DNA of 64,000 bases from an uncultured Desulfofustis sp. (lineage in GTDB: Bacteria; Desulfobacterota; Desulfobulbia; Desulfobulbales; Desulfocapsaceae), in contig CAJQNS010000010.1 in the NCBI GenBank assembly GCA_905479735.1, positions 40,588 to 104,587 of the forward strand. Direction: 5' to 3'. Below are positions 36,814 to 46,185 of the stretch, in pieces. The notes under the pieces are model-generated. The model was not told where the DNA came from and made no database searches. It saw nothing but the letters and a program-made list of their open reading frames with translations. Within the stretch, counting starts at the first letter, position 1. Each line of letters starts with the position of its first letter. The translations under genes and the position numbers were made by a program.

Positions 36814-36901
36814 AGGGTTCCAATTTGCTGGTTGCTAATGTATGCATGAAGCACCAAATTGCCAAACGTCGTATTTGAACCCTGACGACAAGATATGTCA
36901 A
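36814..36901 (-). promoter_or_regulatory. metK promoter and structured leader candidate
   Basis: Minus-strand TTGACA (36901-36896), 17 bases, then TCAAAT (36878-36873). Nested inverted repeats overlap the region: AGGGTTC/GAACCCT, CAATTTG/CAAATTG and GGTTGCT/AGCACC (one bulge). With a start near 36866 the inner two stems would lie in the RNA and the outer one in promoter DNA. It does not match a SAM or SAH riboswitch that I can recognise. Confidence 0.4.
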
Positions 36902-37062
36902 GAGCAATCCGACATTCCCTGTCGAGGGGCAAATCGGGTCAATGACGACCACTGCAGTTCAGCCAATATGCTGCAGGAGCACACCTTCTGGATAGTGTTG
37001 CCGGAAGGATTCCTACCTGCTAAGTTCAACTGCAGAAGATGTCAGCCAACCCAGGATAGAAC

Positions 37063-38034
37063 ATGACTATTAAAGAAGCGCAGGAAGTTTTGTTGATAGA
37101 GGAGCAGGGGCTTGCCGCCGTCCGCCAAAGGATTGGCAGGGAATTCGTTAAAGCCGTCGAATTGATTCACCACTGTCCCAGCAGGTTGATTATCACCGGT
37201 ATCGGGAAGTCTGGTATAATCGGCCAGAAAATTGCGGCTACTCTAAACAGCACCGGTACCCCCTCGTTTTTTCTGCATCCGGTCGAAGCCATGCATGGCG
37301 ATCTTGGAATGGTCCAGGACACCGATGTGGTCATCGCTATCTCCTATTCAGGGGAAACTGCTGAGTTGAACAGCCTGCTTTCCAATCTGAAACGCCGCTG
37401 TTCATCGGTCATCGCCATGACAGGAGCGGCCGGTTCCACCCTTGCCGGAGCTGCCGATCTGGTGCTCGACATCTCGGTACCCAAAGAGGCCTGTTCGCTT
37501 GGGTTGGCTCCAACGGCCAGTACGACGGCTACCCTGGCACTGGGCGATGCTCTGGCTGTGGTGCTGATGAACAGGAACGACTTCAAGGCGGCGGATTTTC
37601 GCTTGAATCACCCATCCGGCAGCCTGGGGGCCCGTTTGCAGGTAAAAGTTGGAGAGGTAATGCTGACAGGAACCCAGATTCCGTTGGTTGCAGCTGAAGC
37701 GACTGTAGCGGAGGCGGTTACGGAACTGAACGCCAAGAGCCTTGGTGCGGTGATTGTGGCGGGGGAGTCCCGGCAGGTTGAGGGCCTCGTCACCGATGGG
37801 GATGTCAGACGCTATGTTGCCTCAAACCTGGATTTGAGCCAGACCCGGGTGGCAGAGGTGATGACTTCAGATCCGATTACCATTTCAGGCGATATACAGG
37901 CCGTTGATGCTCTGAGTATCATGCAACGCCACGAGGTAACCATTCTGCCGGTGGTCGATATCGACAGCCGGTTGACAGGTATTCTCCATCTTCACGATCT
38001 TCTTGGTAAAGGAGAGTTCCGTTTCCTGCTCTAG
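37063..38034 (+). CDS. kdsD: Arabinose-5-phosphate isomerase (KpsF/GutQ family)
   Basis: 323 residues. The SIS domain (TGIGKSGIIGQKIAATL and HGDLGMV) is followed by two CBS domains from about residue 205 (GTQIPLVAAEATVAEAV and VMTSDPITISGD). The enzyme makes arabinose-5-phosphate for Kdo, so the organism has Kdo-containing lipopolysaccharide. It is divergent from metK. kdsA, kdsB and kdsC are not in the window. Confidence 0.95.
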   Translation: MTIKEAQEVLLIEEQGLAAVRQRIGREFVKAVELIHHCPSRLIITGIGKSGIIGQKIAATLNSTGTPSFFLHPVEAMHGDLGMVQDTDVVIAISYSGETAELNSLLSNLKRRCSSVIAMTGAAGSTLAGAADLVLDISVPKEACSLGLAPTASTTATLALGDALAVVLMNRNDFKAADFRLNHPSGSLGARLQVKVGEVMLTGTQIPLVAAEATVAEAVTELNAKSLGAVIVAGESRQVEGLVTDGDVRRYVASNLDLSQTRVAEVMTSDPITISGDIQAVDALSIMQRHEVTILPVVDIDSRLTGILHLHDLLGKGEFRFLL

Positions 38035-38086
38035 GTCATAAAAAATAGAGGAATTCTTCTTCCTGCAGGGCAAAGGGCAGATCGGC

Positions 38087-40795
38087 TTACTGGCTGTCGC
38101 TGTAGAAGCTCCACTCACCGTTGTTGAGATCGTGGGTGTACTTCATCACCAGCTGCAGCGGCCGGCCGCGGCCCACTTCGACGCATTGCAGTCTGAACAG
38201 CAGCCGGGATCCCATCTTCTTTTCGAAGACCACCGTTCTGTCAACCAGTGATTCAGCTGGGGATCCGGAATAGTGCTTGGTGAAAAGTTCTTCAAAGTTA
38301 TCTTCAAGATAGGTGATTTTATCAGACAATAACTTGTCAGTTTCGGCCTGTAATATGGACTGCACAGCCTCCAGACGAATGGTCTCGAATTCCGTTTCGC
38401 TCTTGAATTCGCTTGACGAAATTGAGTCTATGATTGCCCTGAGCTTGGTGATGGCATCATCGAACTCTTTTTCTTTGAGGTGTCTGGCGGTACCCTGTTT
38501 ATCACGGATGACCGAGGCCTGTAGCATAATGCGGGCGAGTTTTTTCCTGTTCTCCTCGGTGTTTGCCTGTTTGAGAAGCTCCCGGTTGTCTTCCAGCAGA
38601 GTGATCGCCTTGTCGTAGCTGGCTATCGCTTCATCCCAGCGGGACTGCCTGAAAGCTGATTTGCCGCTTGAAACTATTGCATAGAGATCGCCCTTGACAA
38701 CCAACTGCTTGAGTTCGTTAATTGATTCCTGGTCGGGGTCGAAGGACTGGGTGGCCACCGTCAGCGCTTTTCGGTAGTGTTCCGCCGCCTTGTTCCATTT
38801 TCCTTCACTAAAGGCAATGTCACCTTTCTCTTTTTCAGTGGCTTGTTCAATTTTACCCAGCTTGGTGGTGATTTCGTCAATGAGCCCGGCTTTGTCGGGG
38901 ATACTCAATTTTTTTAGCTGTTCGAGGGCCCCGTTAAGTTCTTTGGTAGCCAACACCCATTTTTTTCGATCAATATACGATATGCCTGACTCGTAGATAA
39001 TGTTGAACCGGGCAATTTTGATATTCTCGGAGATCTGGAAGAGCTCCTGCTGGTCGATGGCTTTTTCCTGGTCGGCGATCTGGAGTGCCTGTTCGTAGTT
39101 TGAGACACTCTGCTGCCAGTTGGACGTCCCGAAAAATTCGTCTCCCTTCTGCTTGAACTCCCTGAAAGAGACGATATTCTGGACGACCTGGCGGGGATAA
39201 TACTGTCCATCAAGCGGAAGATTTCCGGCCAGACCCTGTTTGAGCGGTTTTGAACGAAGTGTTTTTTCGACGTTCATGATCAGTCCATCTCGATCGGAGC
39301 CCTTGAACAGCCGAACCTGCTTAGCCAGACCGAGCGCTGACTCGCATTGCAGTTCGGCATCGCTGAACTGGTTCTTTTTCAGTGAGGACTGGCATTCCTG
39401 GAAACGATTCAGAGCCTGGTCATACTTTGAGGAGCTGAGATAGTAGTTAACACCGACTGCACCGGCCACCAGAATGACAATGATGACGAGAGCGTAGGGG
39501 ATGAGTCTTGATTTACCTTCGGAACTATCGTCAAAAAAGGTCCGACTGGCTGATTCTTTTGACTCCGGTTCGGGTTGGGGTGGTGGAACCGGTTGGTAAA
39601 CTTCTCTATCTTTGGCTTTGGGTTTAGCTGCTGTTTCTGCTGAGGTCTCAGTCTCTACTGCAGGCTCAGCCATGGTCTGTTCACGGGACTCGAGTGTGGG
39701 GGTAGTCCAGTCTCCAAGCAGTTCCAGGGCCTGGCTCATTCTGCTTATGTCATCATGTAGTCCAGGATAGTCGGAGGTGACGGCCTCGATTTCTTTGAAA
39801 TGTTTCAGCGCTTCGGCCGGCTCACCCTTGTGTTCGAGATCAAGAGCTTTGGTGTACAGGGACTGGGCCTTTTCCTGGGCCACCGCAGCCTGCTCTGCCA
39901 GTGCCTCTTTGCCCTCGAAGGTGGCAGAAGCAGGTAGTAGAGAAAGCTCCTTGTCCAGCCCGAAAAAGCGTTTCTGGACGGCCAGTTCATTGAAATGGTC
40001 GACGTCGATCTCTTCTTCGTCCAATTCACCAGACACATCACCCTGCAATCCAGGAGGCAGCTGATCGTCGTCCGAGGCTGCCTCATTTTGCTGCGGTGCT
40101 TCGAAATCGAAATCTGATTCCTCGAAAATATCGCCCAGCGAACTTTCCGACACATCATTTTGGGGACCCTCATCTTCATCGACAAAGCTCAGGGCCGGGG
40201 CTACGTTGTCGTCAGCTTCAGGGTCAAATGGCTCCAGCAAGTCTTCTTCAACCTCTTCATTATCGTCGTCCAGCAGGGAGGTGAAATCTTCTTCTGAAGC
40301 AGGGCTCAGGGTAGGAGAAGCAGAAATCAGATCATCGGAGATAAGACCTTCAGGCCGGTCGGTCCCACCGGAGTCGAAATTCTCTTCATACCACTGGGCT
40401 GCCTCTTCATTGAAAGCGTTGCTGGTGGAATAGAAGGCGCCGGTAATCATCTCACCTATGTGGGTGATAAGTTCGATTACGGAGCGGTTCTTTTCCCAGA
40501 AATCACCGATGCAGATGGCGGCCGGATCAAAATCGGGGTGAAAAATTGGACTTTTGGGTTTGCAGCTGGGCGGGAAATGGGGGTAGCCGAAAGGTATACT
40601 GATAACAATGGTGTGACTATCAGCTTTTTCTATACTTCCCTCATCACTCTTCTGCAATCCCTCAACGTTATAGGTTACTTCGTATTTGTCTGGAGGATTC
40701 CCATCTACGGGTACGACGGTGATGCGGGGATCATCGGAAAAGGATTGAGATATTTCCTGATTGATAGCTTCTAGCTGTTCCGTCGCAATAGCCAT
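38087..40795 (-). CDS. Transmembrane protein with N-terminal E2 ubiquitin-conjugating-like domain
   Basis: About 902 residues. Residues ~1-145 have the E2/UBC fold: VISIPFGYPHFPP, then SPIFHPDFD and, nine residues after the His, the Cys of ICIGDFW (Cys 95), with FNEEAAQWYEEN matching the C-terminal E2 helix. The HPN Asn is Asp here. Residues ~145-265 are very acidic and probably disordered; ~300-365 look TPR-like. A single membrane helix lies at ~431-453 (LIPYALVIIVILVAGAVGVN). The remaining ~370 residues are TPR-like helical repeats, then a small C-terminal domain. The E2 part should be cytoplasmic. Neighbours (kdsD, a HAD phosphatase) do not explain it, and no E1, ubiquitin-like or JAB protein is in the window. 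TTG at 40801 is an alternative start. Confidence 0.82.
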   Translation of the reverse strand: MAIATEQLEAINQEISQSFSDDPRITVVPVDGNPPDKYEVTYNVEGLQKSDEGSIEKADSHTIVISIPFGYPHFPPSCKPKSPIFHPDFDPAAICIGDFWEKNRSVIELITHIGEMITGAFYSTSNAFNEEAAQWYEENFDSGGTDRPEGLISDDLISASPTLSPASEEDFTSLLDDDNEEVEEDLLEPFDPEADDNVAPALSFVDEDEGPQNDVSESSLGDIFEESDFDFEAPQQNEAASDDDQLPPGLQGDVSGELDEEEIDVDHFNELAVQKRFFGLDKELSLLPASATFEGKEALAEQAAVAQEKAQSLYTKALDLEHKGEPAEALKHFKEIEAVTSDYPGLHDDISRMSQALELLGDWTTPTLESREQTMAEPAVETETSAETAAKPKAKDREVYQPVPPPQPEPESKESASRTFFDDSSEGKSRLIPYALVIIVILVAGAVGVNYYLSSSKYDQALNRFQECQSSLKKNQFSDAELQCESALGLAKQVRLFKGSDRDGLIMNVEKTLRSKPLKQGLAGNLPLDGQYYPRQVVQNIVSFREFKQKGDEFFGTSNWQQSVSNYEQALQIADQEKAIDQQELFQISENIKIARFNIIYESGISYIDRKKWVLATKELNGALEQLKKLSIPDKAGLIDEITTKLGKIEQATEKEKGDIAFSEGKWNKAAEHYRKALTVATQSFDPDQESINELKQLVVKGDLYAIVSSGKSAFRQSRWDEAIASYDKAITLLEDNRELLKQANTEENRKKLARIMLQASVIRDKQGTARHLKEKEFDDAITKLRAIIDSISSSEFKSETEFETIRLEAVQSILQAETDKLLSDKITYLEDNFEELFTKHYSGSPAESLVDRTVVFEKKMGSRLLFRLQCVEVGRGRPLQLVMKYTHDLNNGEWSFYSDSQ

Positions 40796-40887
40796 AAACA
40801 AGTACCGGTAGATTGAAGAGGGAGTGAAGAGGTAACCAATTCAATATTATAGCATTTTTCACAACAAGAAAAAGTTTTTTATAAATA

Positions 40888-41547
40888 TCAACGGGCCAGG
40901 TGGTGAAACGGCTTCAGCTCGAGAATCTGCATGAATCTGTCGATGTGATATCTGGCTTGGAGCAGTTTGTTTTTGAAGGCGATGAGGTCGACTCCCGCAT
41001 TTTCGGTATGTTGTTGATCGATTACGGAATCGCCGATGAAAATCGTTTCTTCAGGGCTGCAGTTGAAGTGCGAAAAAATCTTTAAAAGTGCGTCCGGCGC
41101 TGGCTTGGGATTGTCAACATCCATTGACGTCACCACAAGTTCAAAATAATCGGTCAATCCGTAGGCCTCCAGCAACGGCTTCATCGTCGTCGTCCGGTTG
41201 GTCGAGATGGCCAGGTGATAGCGGTCTTTAACGGTATTGAGAAATTCTAGCAAATCCGGCTCCATGACCATGTGGGATAAATAGGGCGTGTAGCTTTGCG
41301 ATTGCCGGTGACGGTGCACCGCTTCAAGATCCGTTGCCGGATAATTCCGGAAAATGTGGGATACCGAGTCGGTGACATTATGGCTGTGCGCGAACTCAAG
41401 CTCCCGGTCATCCATAGGCGGCTGGCCGAAGGCACTCAGCAGATCGTTGTAGTAGATCCGGTTGGCTTCCCTGGAATCGAACAGAACCCCGTCGCAGTCG
41501 AAAACGATTAGTTTAAGCATGGTAGAGTTTTCGTGGGTGATATCCAT
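40888..41547 (-). CDS. HAD-superfamily hydrolase
   Basis: 219 residues (about 210 if the ATG at 41520 is used, which places IVFDCDGVLFDS at the usual N-terminal position). The four HAD motifs are seen: DCDGVLFDS with the nucleophile Asp, AISTNRTTT, the Lys region around VDNPKPAPDALL, and FIGDSVIDQQ. It resembles phosphoglycolate phosphatase-like enzymes; substrate unknown. It is followed by the E2-like gene on the same strand, 92 bases away, and preceded by a YkgJ gene. Confidence 0.88.
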   Translation of the reverse strand: MDITHENSTMLKLIVFDCDGVLFDSREANRIYYNDLLSAFGQPPMDDRELEFAHSHNVTDSVSHIFRNYPATDLEAVHRHRQSQSYTPYLSHMVMEPDLLEFLNTVKDRYHLAISTNRTTTMKPLLEAYGLTDYFELVVTSMDVDNPKPAPDALLKIFSHFNCSPEETIFIGDSVIDQQHTENAGVDLIAFKNKLLQARYHIDRFMQILELKPFHHLAR

Positions 41548-41557
41548 TGATTATTGA

Positions 41558-42280
41558 TCAAAGGTCGAAAAACAACCGTTCGATGAATTGGAGGCCGAAT
41601 TCAAGCAGTTTCTCGTCATCTTCATACACAACCTCCGGGATGTCGAGGGGGGGCTCGATCCGTTTGTCGGCCAACTGGGCCCGGAAGTTATCAAGATCAT
41701 AGAGCGCCAGCCTGTAGAGGCTGATGTGCTCATTGGTCAGTTCTAAACCATCTTTGATTTTCCGATGCTGGGTGATGGCGGTAAGTCGGTCGTTGAATCG
41801 GTTGAAGGTTTCCAGTTCCTGGGACTTCATGAAGCGCTGCGCCGTCTGCACAGTTGTTTCCTGAAATCCCTGGCAATGCGGTTCCTGCAAAAGAATGAAC
41901 TGCTCGTGGACGCCGCTCTCATCTCTGGTCGTTCCTCGACCCAAGGGATAGGTTCGGCAGGCCCCGGGCCGGTGCAGATAAATTGAACAGCCCGCATCGT
42001 TTACAAACACGCAGCTGGCTTTGCCGTCATCCACCATGGTCAGGTAGAAGCGGGGGAACGTGTCTTCGGGAGTCAATTCCTCGATGATATAGCCTTCATG
42101 AAGCTCAGACGAACTGAGCCCTGTAGCCAGGCGCAGTCGGAGAACATCATAGGGGGTCAGGACCAGTTCCAGTTCTCTGCAGCAGTGAGTGAAGCAGCTT
42201 ACCCGATCATGGCAGAGAAAGGAGAACACTTCCCCCGGGCTTATCCGAGAGAGCTGTCCCGGGATTTGTTTACCACTCAT
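41558..42280 (-). CDS. YkgJ family cysteine-cluster protein
   Basis: 240 residues. The family's cysteine cluster is complete: CHDRVSCFTHCCREL near the N-terminus, then GCSIYLHRPGACRTYPLGRG and PHCQGF. These cysteines bind a metal (zinc or Fe-S). Function is unknown. The C-terminal ~100 residues are an added helical region. It is the intact relative of the frameshifted copy at 10.2-10.7 kb, and lies six bases downstream of secDF, so it may be co-transcribed with it. Confidence 0.88.
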   Translation of the reverse strand: MSGKQIPGQLSRISPGEVFSFLCHDRVSCFTHCCRELELVLTPYDVLRLRLATGLSSSELHEGYIIEELTPEDTFPRFYLTMVDDGKASCVFVNDAGCSIYLHRPGACRTYPLGRGTTRDESGVHEQFILLQEPHCQGFQETTVQTAQRFMKSQELETFNRFNDRLTAITQHRKIKDGLELTNEHISLYRLALYDLDNFRAQLADKRIEPPLDIPEVVYEDDEKLLEFGLQFIERLFFDL

Positions 42281-42286
42281 GAACTG

Positions 42287-44872
42287 TCAGGCCTGGCCTC
42301 GTTTCCAGAAGGTCAGTAGTGGGCTGGCGATGAATATCGATGAGTAGGTACCTACCAGCACACCCATCAACAGGGCAAAAGAGAAATCATGAATCACGGA
42401 GCCGCCGAAAATGAACAGAGACAGCAATACCATGGCCGAGGTCAACGAGGTGACGATGGTCCTGCCAAGGACCTGGTTGACACTGCCGTTGATCACCTGA
42501 TTAGTGAGCCGGAATTTGTCCAGCTTTTTCAGGTTCTCTCTAATACGGTCGAAGACAACCACCGAGTCATTCAGTGAGTAACCGGCCAGGGTGAGCAGGG
42601 CCGTGACGATAAGCAGGGTTATCTCGATATTCAAAAGCCAGCAGATTCCGAGAACAACCAGAACATCGTGAAAGGTTGCTGCCGCCGCCGCCAGTCCGAA
42701 ACTGATGTCAAAACGAAAAGCGAGGTAGACGATGACTCCGGCCAGCGAGATGAGGATGGCCTGGATTGCCTTGTTGCGCAGCACAGCACTCACGCTGGAA
42801 CCGATTTCAGCCTGAGATTCGAGAACAAATCCCTTGTCTGCCAGCTCTCTGCCAAACAGCTCGTTGACCTGATCGCTGAGGTTGGCCACCACCGCTTCGG
42901 ACTTCTTCACCTTGATGATCAACCGGTTCTCGTTTTCCACCTCCTGCAGATTGATGCCTTCCATTCCGTTGCTGGTAAATACTGCCCTGACCTCAGCCAT
43001 GGAAAAAGGTTGCTCGGCTTTGTACTGGAGAAGCGAGCCTCCAGAAAAATCGACACCCAAATTGGCGCTGCCCCTGGCTATCTGGAAAAAAGCGATGAGG
43101 CCGATGAGCACCATCACGCCGGAAATTGCAAAGGTGATGGTGCGCACCTTCATGAAGTCGATGTTGGATTTTTTGATGATCTGCAGAAACTTGAGATCGG
43201 TGATCACCCGTTTAGCGGCGAGCAAGTCGAATATCAGCCTCGAACAGAACAGGGCGGTGAACAGGTTGAAGATGATACCGAGGCTCAGGGTGACGGCAAA
43301 ACCTTTGATCGGACCTGTACCGAAAAGGAACAGCGCCATGGCGGTGATCAGGGTCGTCACCTGGGAGTCGACGATGGTCCACAGGGCTTTGCCGAAGCCC
43401 CCGTCGATACTCGACCGGACCGGCTTGCCGAGGGCGTACTCCTCCCTCATCCGTTCGAATATCAAAACATTGGCGTCAACCGCCATGCCTATGGAAAGTA
43501 CGATGCCGGCGATACCCGGCAGGGTCAGCGTAGCGTTAAGTACCGCTAAACCCGAGAAGAGAAAGAGAATGTTCAGGGTGAGGGCGAAGTTGGCGATGAC
43601 CCCGGAGAGCCGATAATATATGACCATGAACCCTAATACCATGAGGGCTCCAAAAATACCGGACAGCAGCCCCTTCTGGATGGAGTCCTTACCCAGGGTA
43701 GAGCCCACCGTCATATTCTGAATGACATCGACCGGTGCCGGCAGGGCGCCGACCCGCAGGACGATGGCCAGGTCCGAGGCCTCTTCATGGGAAAAGCTGC
43801 CGGAAATCTGGGCGGAGCCACCGAGTATCCGTTCACGGATAACCGGCGCCGACTTGACTACCCCATCCAGCACGATGGCCATCCGGCGGCCCACATTTTT
43901 TTCGGTAAGGGTGGCAAACACCTTGCCACCGCGAGAGGTCATATCAAGGCTGACGTAGGGTTCGTTGAAGGTCCCCCCGATTCTTACCTGGGCGTTTTTG
44001 ACCATATCACCGGTCATCAACACCTTGGTTTCGAGAAGGATCGGCCGGGAGCTTTCGATGCCGGTCTGTTTGTCGACCAGCCGTTCGAAATAGATGGCCG
44101 TATTGGCCGGCAATGAACCCGCCAGCAGGCGATTCAGCTCCGTTACTTCATCTCGTTCCTGCCATTTGCCGGACCACTGGCCCGACTCAACTGCGTTGGC
44201 AACCAATTGATCGATGTTGGCTCCTTCAGTCTCGGCCACCAGTTTGAATTCGAGCTGGGCGGTATCGCCAAGCAGCTTCATTGCCCGTTCAGGGTCTTTG
44301 ACGCCGGGCAGCTGAATAACGATCTCATCCGCTCCCTGGCGGATGATGACCGGTTCGGCAACGCCGAATTGATCTATGCGGTTTCTTATGATTTCCAGGG
44401 ACTGAGCCACCGCATTGTTCTTGATATAGTCTTTTTTCTCTTGACTCAGCTGTAGAATAATTCGCGGAAAACTACCTTCTTTTGCATCCACCTGGACGTC
44501 AAGTTCTTCGTCAAATCCGTCCTCAATGAGTGCCTGAACTTTGTCGACAGCACTGACGTTGGGCAGGGTGAAAATAATGGTATCTTTGGAACCGGAGTTG
44601 GTCTGAACCGCAGTTACCGATTCTTCGGCAAGGGTGTCCTTGAGGTCGTTGGCGGCCAGTTCCAGAGTGTTTTCTTCGGCCTTCTGGAGGTTGACCTGAA
44701 GTACCAGGTGCATCCCACCCTGCAGGTCAAGACCGAGCCTCAGCCCTTCGGGCGCCATGTACTTTTTCCACCATGACGGAGTGTTGTCATAGAATGATGG
44801 AACAACCGTGGTGACGGCCAGTACGATGATAAAAAACAGAAATCCAAGTTTTAATTTTAAAGCGGTATTCAT
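42287..44872 (-). CDS. secDF: Protein translocase SecDF, fused
   Basis: 861 residues, SecD and SecF in one chain. The SecD half starts with a membrane helix and GLRLGLDLQGGMHLVLQV, then the large periplasmic domain, and five membrane helices including GIVLSIGMAVDANVLIFERM. The SecF half begins near residue 575, with NLGVDFSGGSLLQYK and LTLAGYSLNDSVVVFDRI. SecDF uses the proton gradient to pull secreted proteins through SecYEG. Separate secD and secF genes are commoner in this phylum. yajC is not adjacent. Confidence 0.95.
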   Translation of the reverse strand: MNTALKLKLGFLFFIIVLAVTTVVPSFYDNTPSWWKKYMAPEGLRLGLDLQGGMHLVLQVNLQKAEENTLELAANDLKDTLAEESVTAVQTNSGSKDTIIFTLPNVSAVDKVQALIEDGFDEELDVQVDAKEGSFPRIILQLSQEKKDYIKNNAVAQSLEIIRNRIDQFGVAEPVIIRQGADEIVIQLPGVKDPERAMKLLGDTAQLEFKLVAETEGANIDQLVANAVESGQWSGKWQERDEVTELNRLLAGSLPANTAIYFERLVDKQTGIESSRPILLETKVLMTGDMVKNAQVRIGGTFNEPYVSLDMTSRGGKVFATLTEKNVGRRMAIVLDGVVKSAPVIRERILGGSAQISGSFSHEEASDLAIVLRVGALPAPVDVIQNMTVGSTLGKDSIQKGLLSGIFGALMVLGFMVIYYRLSGVIANFALTLNILFLFSGLAVLNATLTLPGIAGIVLSIGMAVDANVLIFERMREEYALGKPVRSSIDGGFGKALWTIVDSQVTTLITAMALFLFGTGPIKGFAVTLSLGIIFNLFTALFCSRLIFDLLAAKRVITDLKFLQIIKKSNIDFMKVRTITFAISGVMVLIGLIAFFQIARGSANLGVDFSGGSLLQYKAEQPFSMAEVRAVFTSNGMEGINLQEVENENRLIIKVKKSEAVVANLSDQVNELFGRELADKGFVLESQAEIGSSVSAVLRNKAIQAILISLAGVIVYLAFRFDISFGLAAAAATFHDVLVVLGICWLLNIEITLLIVTALLTLAGYSLNDSVVVFDRIRENLKKLDKFRLTNQVINGSVNQVLGRTIVTSLTSAMVLLSLFIFGGSVIHDFSFALLMGVLVGTYSSIFIASPLLTFWKRGQA

Positions 44873-45035
44873 AAATTTTTCCGGAAGGAATTATTAGTTA
44901 CTATTAGCAGAGAAACCAGCCTCGCGATTATACCGTAATGCCCGAATCTTGCAAGGTTTCAACGCATTTTGTTCGGATAAGCTGTGACTTCGCCGGCGAC
45001 TGCCAATTTATATTGATCGGAGTCCCTCCCCCTGA

Positions 45036-45791
45036 TCATCGGAGTGAATTGATTTTAATGGCCATACAGGCGGCACCGAAGCCGTTGTCGATGTTTACCA
45101 CGGCCAGTCCAGGGGCGCAGCTGTTGAGCATTCCAAGCAGAGCGGCAAACCCGCCGATACCGGCCCCATAGCCGACCGAGGTCGGTACACCGATCACCGG
45201 ACAGCGGACCAAGCCGCCGACTACACTGGGTAGAGCCCCCTCCATTCCGGCCACCACGATAATGACCGCGGCTTTTTGTAAAAGAACGTGGTGGGCGAGA
45301 AGACGATGGAGCCCCGCGACTCCGGCATCATAGATTGTCTGACAAGGATGCCCCAGGGTTTCGATGGTTACCCGTGCCTCTTCGGCGACGGCCAGATCGG
45401 AAGTACCGGCGCAGATCACCACGATTTCTCCAATGGTCTTGTTCTGTTCCACCGAGGCAATACCATGTTGCAGGATCCCGGCCAGCTGGTGATAGGTGAA
45501 TTGGGGTATATGGCTGATCACCGCCGCGGCTTTTTCGGGATCGACTCGAGTGACCAGGACAGGCTCCGGCTGCTTGAGCATGGTGGCGGCGATGGTGATG
45601 ATCTGTTCTGCATTTTTGGATTCGCCAAAAATCACTTCGGGGAGTCCGGTGCGAAGTTCGCGCTGGTGGTCGATACAGGCTCCGTCAAGCGATTCGGCCG
45701 GAAACCCTGCCAACTGCTGCAGCGCCCCGTTGACATCTATATCGCCCTGGCGGACGCGGTCGAGGAGTTCCTTGAGAGATTTACTGTTCAT
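45036..45791 (-). CDS. larB: Nickel pincer cofactor biosynthesis protein LarB
   Basis: 251 residues. The C-terminal two thirds resemble AIR carboxylase PurE (VICAGTSDLAVAEEARVT and VVAGMEGALPSVVGGLV, with PTSVGYGAGIGGF), as in LarB. LarB carboxylates and hydrolyses nicotinic acid adenine dinucleotide in the first step of the Ni-pincer cofactor of lactate racemase. larC and larE are not in this window, so the pathway must be completed elsewhere or LarB acts alone. Confidence 0.9.
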   Translation of the reverse strand: MNSKSLKELLDRVRQGDIDVNGALQQLAGFPAESLDGACIDHQRELRTGLPEVIFGESKNAEQIITIAATMLKQPEPVLVTRVDPEKAAAVISHIPQFTYHQLAGILQHGIASVEQNKTIGEIVVICAGTSDLAVAEEARVTIETLGHPCQTIYDAGVAGLHRLLAHHVLLQKAAVIIVVAGMEGALPSVVGGLVRCPVIGVPTSVGYGAGIGGFAALLGMLNSCAPGLAVVNIDNGFGAACMAIKINSLR

Positions 45792-46185
45792 TTTCTACCT
45801 GCTGAGTTAAGCGAGAGTGTCAGGAGTAACCGGATCGTCCAATAGGCCGGTGAATTGCTACCTTATCATGTGCATAAATCAAGGTAAAGGATTCCTGTCT
45901 TGTTTACCGCAGCAATTGATTCTGTTACACTGTGGCCCGGTTAAGGCGGCCTTGGAACATGTTTTTTAGTCTAATCTCAGTCTTAGGAGGAAGGACTTTA
46001 CCCTTGGATGCAGCTATGGCTGCGGTAATATCTTTCCAGGTGCCTTGATCTTGAACCAAAACCAAAATGCTAAAGATTACTCTTCAGATTGACCGACATG
46101 ATAATGGAAAGCTTTGCCGACCCAGGTTGAGACTAAGGCCAGGTTCGTGGATGTCGCGTTGAGATAAAACAAGGAAACCACGTTA
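45792..46185. other. Intergenic region between divergent larB and APH-like gene
   Basis: About 394 bases with no convincing gene. An AGGAGG at ~45987 precedes a short frame of no likeness to known proteins, and GCAGC-TATG-GCTGC at ~46009 can form a small hairpin. I recognise no tRNA, riboswitch or small RNA here. It presumably holds the promoters for both divergent genes. Confidence 0.5.

Noticed and set aside
36790..36901. A known SAM or SAH riboswitch in the metK leader
   Set aside because: I could not line it up with any of the conserved cores I know; the repeats are listed as an unassigned structure instead.
38034..42287. E1, ubiquitin-like or JAB partner genes next to the E2-like gene
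   Set aside because: Neighbours are kdsD, a HAD phosphatase, a YkgJ protein and secDF; none has such a domain.
42668..43549. Long plus-strand reading frame opposite secDF (about 290 codons)
   Set aside because: It lies entirely against a clear SecDF gene, has no family likeness and no ribosome-binding site. The open frame reflects codon bias of the opposite strand.
45980..46060. Small gene after AGGAGG near 45987
   Set aside because: The frame runs only about 15 codons from a TTG and has no recognisable product.
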